Source: Clostridia bacterium (lineage in GTDB: Bacteria; Bacillota_A; Clostridia; Oscillospirales; CAG-272). From it: 8,328 nucleotides of DNA. Made by a program: the position numbers and the translations under genes. The notes beneath the pieces are model-generated. The model searched no databases. It had not been told where the DNA came from and saw only the letters and a list, made by a program, of their open reading frames with translations. This document shows, piece after piece, positions 1-5,883 of this stretch; position 1 is the first letter of the stretch; each line of letters starts with the position of its first letter. The DNA lies in assembly GCA_017472105.1 (NCBI GenBank), contig JAFUQY010000237.1, positions 1 to 8,328 on the forward strand, written 5' to 3'.

Positions 1-527
1 ATTTACACATTCCGGTACTCGAAAAAATGTATCAGAAACGGCTGAAGGGATATGCTTCCATCGGGTACAAAATCAGAGGAAGTTCCACTCCGTCCGCCGC
101 GCCCGATCTGATCTATGATGGAAAAAGTTATCTTCCTGCATGCGAACAGGATTTGCAGAACGCGGAAAAGGAAATCCTGATTGTCAGTCCATACTTCCAA
201 AGCGGACGGATAAAACAGTTTATAAAACAGATTTCGCCGGCTGTACTTCGGCAGGTCTCGGTTGTGGTTGTGACTCGTCCGACCCGTGAATATAAAGAAA
301 AAGACCGCAGCTCCGCTGAAAACAATCTGCACACTTTACGGGAATACGGCATAACCGTAACAGAAAAATCCGGTGTTTCAGGACGCTTTTGTGTGATAGA
401 TCAAAAGACAGTCTGGTATGGCAGCGTGAATTTTCTTGGATTTTCATCGGAAGAAGACTCCGTTATGCGTCTGGCAGATGAAGAAATCGCCGGGAGACTG
501 ACGGATATTGTTACAGATGTGAATTGA
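1..527 (+). CDS. C-terminal part of a phospholipase D-like domain protein (5' end outside window)
   Basis: The frame is open from base 3, before the first Met codon at 27, so the real start lies to the left. From that Met, residues 26-162 look like one PLD-type domain. A strand and helix (ILIVSPYF) resemble the first PLD core strand, and the second core motif is SGRFCVID followed by YGSVNFLG at 118-138. In active PLD nucleases this motif is HxK(x)4D. Here the His and Lys positions are Ser118 and Arg120, while the Asp (D125) and the GSxN part remain, so catalysis is doubtful. PLD domains of this kind often sit at the end of long helicase or helicase-primase (TOTE-like) defence or element proteins, and the stretch LEKMYQKRLKGYASIGY before the domain fits a linker. 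That parent identity is recall and inference. The gene converges on the HTH operon, with 81 bp between the stop codons. Confidence 0.72.
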   Translation, partial: LHIPVLEKMYQKRLKGYASIGYKIRGSSTPSAAPDLIYDGKSYLPACEQDLQNAEKEILIVSPYFQSGRIKQFIKQISPAVLRQVSVVVVTRPTREYKEKDRSSAENNLHTLREYGITVTEKSGVSGRFCVIDQKTVWYGSVNFLGFSSEEDSVMRLADEEIAGRLTDIVTDVN

Positions 528-533
528 CATTAT

Positions 534-570
534 AAAAAATCACGGCGATCCATCGTTTGATGAACCGCCG
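534..570 (-). terminator. Rho-independent terminator between convergent genes
   Basis: The arms CGGCG (543-547) and CGCCG (566-570) frame a partly paired inner stem (CATC/GATG) around a small loop. Read on the minus strand, the hairpin is followed by a run of six T (539-534), the usual intrinsic terminator layout for the leftward HTH operon that ends at 609. On the plus strand the tail (TATCTCTTTGCTT) is only moderately T-rich, so it may also serve the PLD gene, but less efficiently. Confidence 0.6.
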
Positions 571-608
571 TATCTCTTTGCTTACTGCGTAACAAATTTT
601 GAATCCAA

Positions 609-1120
609 TTATGTTCCTGACTGTTCAGAAAAACCAGATTCCGTGCTATTGCGAGTACTTCTTTTATGAGCTACGGTAGTGGGGTGTAGCTTGCCTTTTG
701 CAAAGTCCAGTGCTTCTTCCAGCCCGGACATGACTTCCGAGAAAAAGTCCATCTCCTCAAAATTTTTCTGTACTTCTTCTTCCGAGAGCTTACTCTCAAT
801 CGGTAATCGACAGGAGTGTTATATTTCAGACTGCCGTTGTGCTTGCGGTCGTCTTTCAGCGTGACTGTCGTATGCTCCGTTTCGATCAGCCGTTTGACAA
901 CCAGTTCGGCGACATATTTTCGGACACTGTTTTCACTTTTGTTGACAGCATCGGCGATGGTTGTGTAGCTCGGATAACACTGATAAGTCTCGCGGTCTTC
1001 GCAGTACAGCAGGTAAGCGTACACGGCTATTGCACCTTCGGACAGACCGAGACGGAAGATTTCGTTGTGCATGATGAAGCTGTTTTTGATGGGGTCGCGC
1101 TTGGTGGTGTTATATCGCAT
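609..1120 (-). pseudogene. Winged-helix/HTH replication-initiator-like protein of a mobile element, frameshifted
   Basis: The start is ATG at 1120. It is preceded by GAGGTGA five bases upstream, which beats the longer TTG start at 1153 that would overlap the excisionase gene. Residues 1-20 (MRYNTTKRDPIKNSF...) and the following winged-helix region (about 20-90, with YPSYTTIADAV and SVRKYVAELVVKRLIE) match my memory of element-borne helix-turn-helix proteins near replication or regulation modules of clostridial ICEs. After GSLKYNT the zero frame turns into a basic, Trp-rich tail and stops at 671. The other frame instead continues with PIESKLSEEEVQKNFEEMDF and runs to a TAA at 609-611, an acidic helical C-terminus that looks genuine. 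This implies a one-base loss (or two-base gain) near 795-815. The repaired product would be about 170 residues. It is probably the second gene of the operon started by the excisionase-like gene, and would act on element DNA. Sequencing error is the main alternative. Confidence 0.6.
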
Positions 1121-1130
1121 ACGGCTCACC

Positions 1131-1334
1131 TCACTTTCCGATTTTCTCGTCAACCCAGATTTTGAATTTCTCTTTCGGCACGATCAGCCGATTACCAATC
1201 CGCATAGATGGAAAATCTTTTTCGTGCGTCAGTTCGTATGCGGAGGAAATGGAGATGCCAAGCACCTGCGCCACCAGATCATCGTTCAGGAACAGCGGCA
1301 GTTCTTCGTAGGTTGTATATGTGGATTTTTTCAA
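1131..1334 (-). CDS. Excisionase-family helix-turn-helix DNA-binding protein
   Basis: This is a 67-residue protein of the HTH_17 / excisionase type. DDLVAQVLGISISSAYELTHEKDFP (about 18-42) is the MerR-like helix-turn-helix, followed by the wing and the typical ending MRIGNRLIVPKEKFKIWVDEKIGK. The family binds short direct or inverted repeats near element ends, bending DNA for the integrase or regulating transcription. The initiation codon is TTG at 1334, supported by AGGAGG eight bases upstream. No better ATG is available. The stop TGA overlaps the ribosome binding site region of the next gene (ATG at 1120), so the two are probably translated together. No integrase gene is next to it in this window, so a purely regulatory role is as likely as true excision. 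The repeats at 1416-1520, 80-190 bp upstream, are candidate binding sites. Confidence 0.85.
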   Translation of the reverse strand: MKKSTYTTYEELPLFLNDDLVAQVLGISISSAYELTHEKDFPSMRIGNRLIVPKEKFKIWVDEKIGK

Positions 1335-1356
1335 ATGGTAGTCCTCCTGTTTTGGG

Positions 1357-1392
1357 TTAGTGAGTCATGTTTTCATCTGAAGAAAACAGCAT
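1357..1392 (-). CDS. Possible 11-residue leader peptide upstream of the excisionase-like gene
   Basis: An ATG at 1392 is preceded by AAAGGGGTGAGAACA, a strong ribosome binding site at good spacing. It opens a reading frame for MLFSSDENMTH that ends at TAA 1357-1359. The stop lies 22 bases before the TTG start of the excisionase-like gene. A ribosome binding site of this strength with no long gene behind it suggests a translated leader that could couple or attenuate expression of the operon. No clear terminator or anti-terminator pair is visible in the leader. It could also be a chance ORF. Confidence 0.35.
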   Translation of the reverse strand: MLFSSDENMTH

Positions 1393-1415
1393 TGTTCTCA
1401 CCCCTTTCAGTTGTC

Positions 1416-1520
1416 GGAACTGCCAAAATCAATGAAAAACAAAAATGGCAGTTACCAATTTGCATAACAACAACACATGAGCGGATTCATGTTTGTTAAG
1501 TATGTAAAGCAGTAACTGCC
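1416..1520. repeat. Cluster of three GTAACTGCC-type motifs upstream of the excisionase operon
   Basis: The motif appears as GGAACTGCCAAAA (1416-1428, plus), as its inverted copy TGGCAGTTAC (1446-1455, minus-strand GTAACTGCCATTTTT), and again as GTAACTGCC (1512-1520, plus). The first two form a perfect 8-bp inverted repeat, AACTGCCA/TGGCAGTT, with a 20-bp spacer. All three are followed by an A-rich run when read in the motif's direction. The arrangement resembles binding sites for a small DNA-binding protein such as an excisionase or an element repressor. The assignment is inference from position. Confidence 0.45.
1469..1497. promoter_or_regulatory. Palindrome (11-bp stem with one bulge) in the element control region
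   Basis: Bases 1469-1480 pair with 1487-1497 across the six-base loop GCGGAT. All 11 pairs are Watson-Crick, with a single bulged C at 1474. There is no T-run on either side, so it is not a classical terminator. It lies between the second and third GTAACTGCC motifs, about 75 bp upstream of the possible leader peptide. An operator, a recombination or nicking site, or a hairpin in the leader RNA are all possible. Confidence 0.4.
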
Positions 1521-1581
1521 CAAAAAATGTCTTCGCGTAAAGCAGGCTCATCTAATTGCGGCCTGACGAATAAACAGTTTG

Positions 1582-1694
1582 TTAAGGCAATACCGCACGG
1601 TTCTGGTGGTACAGTCGCGCAGTCAGATTTTTAGTCAATCTAAACAAAATGTGCCGCCAAGGTGTTAGCCGTAAATTGCGCGGTGTTGCCTTAA
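1582..1694. mobile_element. MITE-like 113-bp element with 17-bp terminal inverted repeats
   Basis: The left end TTAAGGCAATACCGCAC (1582-1598) and the reverse complement of the right end, TTAAGGCAACACCGCGC (1678-1694), differ at only two of 17 positions. Inside them GGTGGTAC (1605-1612) and GTGCCGCC (1651-1658) also pair if G-T wobbles are allowed, so the whole element is imperfectly palindromic and could fold as a long hairpin. It contains no gene. The ends begin with TTAA, but no longer target duplication is evident. One minus-strand frame reads TKNLTARLYHQNRAVLP, a peptide I recall as recurring in spurious predicted proteins of gut Clostridia, which would fit a dispersed repeat. That recall is not verified here. 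Confidence 0.6.
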
Positions 1695-1745
1695 AAATAT
1701 TCAATTGTATAGCTTCCTCGGCTGCTCACTCTGGGAAGGGATTGT

Positions 1746-1773
1746 ATTATAACATAGATTCCTTGATTGTCTA
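1746..1773 (-). promoter_or_regulatory. Sigma-70 type promoter reading leftward, target unclear
   Basis: On the minus strand TAGACA (1773-1768) is followed after 16 bases by TATAAT (1751-1746), with an extended -10 TGT just before it. The predicted start is near 1739. Downstream there is only the MITE-like element and then the element control region, with no gene until about 1392. It may drive a small RNA, provide distal transcription of the excisionase operon, or be a remnant of a displaced gene. Confidence 0.45.
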
Positions 1774-1845
1774 CACTTTCTTCGACAGGAAATCCCACGC
1801 TTCGTCCCTGCCAGTAATTTTATCTTCCCGCCGCAGGTGTCCGGT
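1771..1845 (-). other. In-frame, coding-like extension beyond the stop of the terminal GH28-like gene
   Basis: Reading past the TGA at 1846-1848 in the same frame gives 24 sense codons, TGHLRREDKITGRDEAWD followed by FLSKKV, and then TAG at 1771-1773. The peptide looks like a natural charged C-terminal tail. This suggests the gene once ended here and that the TGA arose by a nonsense change, for example from TGG. Chance openness of 24 codons in a GC-rich region is the alternative. No terminator hairpin with a T-run was seen after either stop. Confidence 0.35.
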
Positions 1846-2895
1846 TCAGCGGATGTCCGCGCAGTTGTCGATGTCGTCGCCGAGTCCGTCACGGTCGAAG
1901 CCGCGGATGTTGTCAAGCGTCAGATTCGTGACGGCGCCTGCGAGACGGAGAACCTTTTCCGCGCGGGAGTACACGTTGCGGATGGTGATGTTGAACGTCT
2001 CGTCGGCTGTGGAATGCCGGGTGCCGTAGAGGTGATTGTCGCCAAGCCGCACGCCGGTTCCGCCGCGGTCCATGTGCTCCGATCCGAGCGAGGTATCAAT
2101 CATGCCGTCGATGAGGATATTGTACAATTTTATCCCGCTCTGGTTCAGGAGACGGATGTTGGCACAATACGCGGACGAGCGGACGTCGCGGATCGTCACG
2201 TTGCAGATATCCGTAGACATGCCGTCAACTGCGTACTGTTTTTCCATCGAGCCCCACAGCCCGGTCAGCGCGATGGTATCGTCCTCGGTGAATCCGGTGA
2301 TATTTTCGATCAGAATATCCCGGCATCCCGCGCGAAGATCGATTCCGTCGGAATTTTTGATCTTCACGCCGGCGTAATTGCTCTTTTTCAGACCTCGATG
2401 GCTGTTTCCGGCCGCATCAATCCATGTATCGTCGGAGCAGAAGTCGAGATCGCGCAGAAGTCCGCGGCGGCAGAACAGGAAATTCAGTGCCCACCAGCGC
2501 TGGTTCCGCACGTGCAGTCCCGTGATTCTGAAATTCTCCACATTCACAAACAGAAGAATATTGTTCACTGAAATATGCGGATTTCCGTCTTTGAGCGAGG
2601 TCTTCTCGGACAGTCCGTTGTAAGTTCCGCCGTCGAGAATGACGCGTCCGCTGCCCTCGATCACGATATCCCGGTCGCACTTCCCTGTCCCTGCGGATTC
2701 GTTTCGGAACATGTTGCAGAATGTGCCGTCCGCCATGGTGAGGTGACAGTCGCGCAGTCTGAGGGTGAAATCGGACGGGATGAGAACGGTATCCTCCATT
2801 TCCCAGTCCCCCGTCACCGTGCAGGCGCGCGTCCCCACAGCGATGGCGGCATTGATGAGCTGACGGATATGCTCAGCACCTTTTTTCTGCATCAT
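1846..2895 (-). CDS. GH28-like right-handed beta-helix protein, probably cytoplasmic glycosidase or lyase
   Basis: The 349-residue product has no signal peptide. From about residue 30 it shows repeated short strands ending in N and I/V (DIVIEGSGRVILDGG, NFRITGLHVRN, DILIENITGF, NVTIRDVRSS, NITIRNVYSR), typical of a pectin-lyase-type parallel beta-helix. Two GH28 signatures can be aligned: NSDGID at 181-186 (family NTDG) and EDDTIALTG at 204-212 (family GDDCIAI). The later GHG motif is not visible. The initiation ATG at 2895 follows GGAGG closely. A second ATG at 2892 gives better spacing, so either is possible. It is the last gene of the operon, nine bases after the oxidoreductase stop. Lack of export suggests action on imported oligosaccharides, which is inference. 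See the extension at 1771-1845 for a possible lost C-terminus. Confidence 0.8.
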   Translation of the reverse strand: MMQKKGAEHIRQLINAAIAVGTRACTVTGDWEMEDTVLIPSDFTLRLRDCHLTMADGTFCNMFRNESAGTGKCDRDIVIEGSGRVILDGGTYNGLSEKTSLKDGNPHISVNNILLFVNVENFRITGLHVRNQRWWALNFLFCRRGLLRDLDFCSDDTWIDAAGNSHRGLKKSNYAGVKIKNSDGIDLRAGCRDILIENITGFTEDDTIALTGLWGSMEKQYAVDGMSTDICNVTIRDVRSSAYCANIRLLNQSGIKLYNILIDGMIDTSLGSEHMDRGGTGVRLGDNHLYGTRHSTADETFNITIRNVYSRAEKVLRLAGAVTNLTLDNIRGFDRDGLGDDIDNCADIR

Positions 2896-2904
2896 AACGC
2901 CTCC

Positions 2905-4164
2905 TTATGCATCCAGACGTACGCCGCGCATCATGAGATGGTCACGGAGCGCGTCGGTGTCGATGGTTTCGCTCGTTGTACACATGTCGCACATAATCTT
3001 TGCCGCCGCACCTGCCGCCTGTCCCATCGCCATACAGATCCGCATGACGCGGTAGGACGAGTGTGCCATATGGGTTCCCGAGATGCACCGTCCGGCGGTA
3101 ATGAGGTTTTCGCATCCGAGCGGGCTCATGCATGCAAACGGGATATCGTACGGCGGCGGGCTGATCGGGCATCCTTCCCTGTCCTCGCTCTGTCCGGGGC
3201 CGTCGGGATTGTGAATATCGAAGCAGAAGCCTGCCTGATGCACCACGGTGTCCGGGTAGGTCTTTTGGTCAAGCATATCCTGTCCGGTGAGCATGTACCG
3301 TCCCGTGATCCGTCTCGATTCCCGCACGCCGACCGTGGATGCACTGCCTCTTACGCTGATATTTTCAAATCCGGGAATGTTGTTTCTGAGAAATGCCACG
3401 ACCTGACCGATCTGACGGCGCAGTGCGTTCTCCGCTTTTGCCATATCGATCGGATCGAGCGGGTCGATGTAGTTTTCCTGCGTCGCGTTGACCATGCGCT
3501 CGGTGGGATTCCCGGTCTGATACAGGCGCACAATGTTCACGTTCTCCGGCAGTTCCCCGGACACGCACGCCCTGTGGCACAAGTCAAGGTACTCCCGTCC
3601 GTCGCCGAGGTCGGTGTAATGTTCCTCGTGACAGCACAGCAGCTTCTGTTCCGGATCCACGCCGTCGATGACGAACATGAGGGACACCGGCTGCAGGAGC
3701 TTGTCACTTCCCCGTCCTCTTTCCCACGGGCATCCGCACAGCACCGCAAGGTCCCCATCCCCTGTCGCGTCAATGAACACATCCGCCGCAAACTCGAGCT
3801 GTCCGAATTTTCCGTGGGTCGAGACGGATTTCAGGTGTTCTCCGTCCATGTCCGCACCCGTCACAACGGTCTGGAGGAATACATCCACGCCGGCGTCCTC
3901 GAGCATCGCGGTCAGCTCAATCTTCGCTTTCTCGAAATCGGGTACCAGTCCCACCGCCGGGCAGATGCGCGCTTCAATTTCCTCCGCAATCGTTCCCGCA
4001 CAGACGCCGCCGAGAAGCGGACCGACATATCCCACGGTGAGATTGCCGCCGACGCATCCGTAGCGTTCGATCACTGCCACTTTTGCACCGCTCCGCGCGG
4101 CTTCAACGGCAGCTGAAATTCCCGCAGGACCCGCACCGGCTACCACTACATCGTACTTGTACAT
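2905..4164 (-). CDS. FAD-dependent oxidoreductase (FAD_oxidored type)
   Basis: The 419-residue protein opens with the Rossmann dinucleotide motif GAGPAG at residues 10-15 (VVVAGAGPAGISAA), followed by an acidic residue at the end of strand 2 (VIERYG) and the C-V-G-G-N motif. The second FAD-contact segment FIDATGDGDLAVLCG lies near the middle. The C-terminal segment ENLITAGRCISGTHMAHSSY followed by RVMRICMAMGQAAGAAA is the usual end of this flavoprotein family (PF12831-like). Members often sit in sugar-degradation loci and may oxidise a sugar hydroxyl or a sugar-derived acid, but the substrate here is unknown. The start at 4164 is secured by AAGGAGG seven bases upstream, with the preceding gene's TAA fused to the ribosome binding site (TAAGGAGG). 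There is no signal peptide, so it is cytoplasmic. Confidence 0.88.
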   Translation of the reverse strand: MYKYDVVVAGAGPAGISAAVEAARSGAKVAVIERYGCVGGNLTVGYVGPLLGGVCAGTIAEEIEARICPAVGLVPDFEKAKIELTAMLEDAGVDVFLQTVVTGADMDGEHLKSVSTHGKFGQLEFAADVFIDATGDGDLAVLCGCPWERGRGSDKLLQPVSLMFVIDGVDPEQKLLCCHEEHYTDLGDGREYLDLCHRACVSGELPENVNIVRLYQTGNPTERMVNATQENYIDPLDPIDMAKAENALRRQIGQVVAFLRNNIPGFENISVRGSASTVGVRESRRITGRYMLTGQDMLDQKTYPDTVVHQAGFCFDIHNPDGPGQSEDREGCPISPPPYDIPFACMSPLGCENLITAGRCISGTHMAHSSYRVMRICMAMGQAAGAAAKIMCDMCTTSETIDTDALRDHLMMRGVRLDA

Positions 4165-4174
4165 GTCTTCCTCC

Positions 4175-5881
4175 TTACTGAATCGTCAGCGCACCGAAAT
4201 ACGCGCCGGCTTCGTTCTTTATGATCGCGCTGTCGTTTTTATCACCTTCGGTCAGAATCTTTCCGCAGAAGTCCATGTTTTCAATCGTAATGCCGCCAAT
4301 CGAGCCGCCGTCCGCGGAGAAATGCATCCGGTACGCATACACGCCCCTGTTCACGGAATGCACGGTGATGTTCCGGAACGTGATATTTTCAAGCACCGCA
4401 CCCGCGCCCTGCACCTGATTGTTGATGACGTTCGGCGAGATGACGTGGTAGATTTCAATATTTTCAAAGGTCACGTCGCCCCAGCGGGTATCCGCGTTCG
4501 TTCCGAGCAGGCAGTCGAGGGCGGTGTTTCTGTCCGTCCATGTCGGCTGAGCGAATCCGACGGCGTTGTTCCGGAAGACCATGTTCTTCATTTCGCAGGA
4601 CGATTCCCATGTCAGGCAGTAGCCCGCGCCCTTGTCCGTCCACAGATCGTTGTATTCGTAGACGCAGTTCTCGCCGACAGCCTTGCCCCACCATCCGGTG
4701 CCTTTGAATTCGATCGCGTCGTCCCCGGTGCGCACGAAATTGTACCGTCCCGCGCTGTTCCGGCATTCGGACATCATGATGCCGTCGGAGTATGTGCGGT
4801 AGCTGAGCAGGAGATTGCGTTCCGCCGTGACGTTGTCGCAGTTGTAGAAGCACATCGACCACGTATTCGTGTTGATGATTGTCAGCCCTTCCACGGAAAC
4901 GTTTTTGCTCCGTCCCGCGTTGAAGACATGCTTGTATTTGCCGTCTCCGCCGAGCACTTTGCCGCAGTCGAGAAGTCCGCGCGAGATGATCTTCACGTTT
5001 TCCGCGTCGTCCGCGTGGATTGCCGTGATGCGGTTCTGGTTTCCGGCGGCGTCAACTCTGTCCGTGACCTGAAGATACGCGCCGCGCTCGACGTAGAGAA
5101 TGCTGTTCGACGGTACGCCGATGGAGGAAATTTCATGCAGACCCGCCTTCATGACGTAAACTGTGTTCGGACGGGTGAATTCCAGCTCCGCGTCGCCATG
5201 GTATCCGGGCTCGATTTCCCTGACCTTCCAGCCATCCGGCACTTCCAGAGGCACTTCCTCCGTAACCATGAGCGTCAGCGGTGCCAGCGTCGGACTTGTG
5301 ACCGCATCCTCCGCATCCTCCGCGAAAGTGAAGGTGTAGGAGCCTGTCGCTGTGATCTTCGCCGTCACGGTTTTGTCCGCCATCTCCGCAGTCACACCGC
5401 GGCTCAGGGGCAGAACGACGCATTTTTCCGCGTTTTTGTCCACGGTGAGGGTCACGTCAAGCGAAAATTCCGTCACACCGGATTTGACGTCAATCCACGC
5501 AAAGGAATGCGAACCCTTGCCGCACCGCGCCGTGTACACGGGAACTTCCATGCCGTCGATGGTCAGGGTATGCCACGGGCTGACGATCACGGCGTTTTCC
5601 GTAGGCATGTCGTTGTTGCCGCCGTCGGCTGTGAACACCTGTCTCTGCCATCTGCGCACGCTTCCCGCTTCCGTTTTGTCTTCCGTCACCACCGCCGCAT
5701 TGTCGTACACGGTGGGAATGATGATGCTTTCCGCTGTCATTTCGTCCTCCTGTATGGGTTCAGCTGTTTTCTCGGGTTCGTTCGTTTCCGCCGCAGTTTC
5801 CGGGACGGTTTCTGCCGTGCATCCGATGAGTATCAGAGCCGCAAGGGAGCACGCCAGCAGTTGTTTCAGCAATTTTTTCAT
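4175..5881 (-). CDS. Lipoprotein with beta-sandwich and parallel beta-helix, GH28/GH49-like polysaccharide hydrolase
   Basis: The N-terminus MKKLLKQLLACSLAALILIGC is a lipoprotein signal with lipobox LIGC (residues 18-21), so the protein should be anchored on the outer face of the membrane through Cys21. A Thr/Glu/Pro-rich linker (22-50) leads to a probable beta-sandwich (about 55-210). A right-handed beta-helix (about 220-540) follows, with coils such as NVSVEGLTIINT and DVTFENIEIYHV. YSDG (364-367) and GDDAIEFKG (386-394) align with the catalytic Asp motifs of GH28 and GH49, and no GHG motif is seen. The sandwich-plus-helix plan and the missing GHG fit GH49-like enzymes (dextranase type) better than classical polygalacturonases. 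The ATG at 5881 is used because GAGGTG lies five bases before it, inside the end of the upstream gene. A GTG at 5887 is the alternative. It is the only clearly exported product, hence probably the first enzyme to meet the polymer. Confidence 0.85.
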   Translation of the reverse strand: MKKLLKQLLACSLAALILIGCTAETVPETAAETNEPEKTAEPIQEDEMTAESIIIPTVYDNAAVVTEDKTEAGSVRRWQRQVFTADGGNNDMPTENAVIVSPWHTLTIDGMEVPVYTARCGKGSHSFAWIDVKSGVTEFSLDVTLTVDKNAEKCVVLPLSRGVTAEMADKTVTAKITATGSYTFTFAEDAEDAVTSPTLAPLTLMVTEEVPLEVPDGWKVREIEPGYHGDAELEFTRPNTVYVMKAGLHEISSIGVPSNSILYVERGAYLQVTDRVDAAGNQNRITAIHADDAENVKIISRGLLDCGKVLGGDGKYKHVFNAGRSKNVSVEGLTIINTNTWSMCFYNCDNVTAERNLLLSYRTYSDGIMMSECRNSAGRYNFVRTGDDAIEFKGTGWWGKAVGENCVYEYNDLWTDKGAGYCLTWESSCEMKNMVFRNNAVGFAQPTWTDRNTALDCLLGTNADTRWGDVTFENIEIYHVISPNVINNQVQGAGAVLENITFRNITVHSVNRGVYAYRMHFSADGGSIGGITIENMDFCGKILTEGDKNDSAIIKNEAGAYFGALTIQ

Positions 5882-5883
5882 AC

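Noticed and set aside
671..805. Zero-frame C-terminal tail of the HTH protein as genuine sequence
   Set aside because: It is basic and Trp-rich, whereas the neighbouring frame gives a convincing acidic helical tail that reaches a stop just before a terminator.
1846..1848. Reassigned TGA codon (sense recoding) to explain the in-frame extension
   Set aside because: TGA ends the excisionase-like and BNR genes immediately before well-placed starts of the next genes, so it acts as a normal stop in this genome.
1837..2571. 244-codon plus-strand frame opposite the GH28-like gene
   Set aside because: No supporting ribosome binding site or domain; the minus-strand gene has beta-helix repeats and the Asp motifs.
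2575..4116. 513-codon open frame on the plus strand opposite the oxidoreductase
   Set aside because: Same reason: no motifs and no ribosome binding site, and the opposite strand encodes an unmistakable FAD-binding protein.
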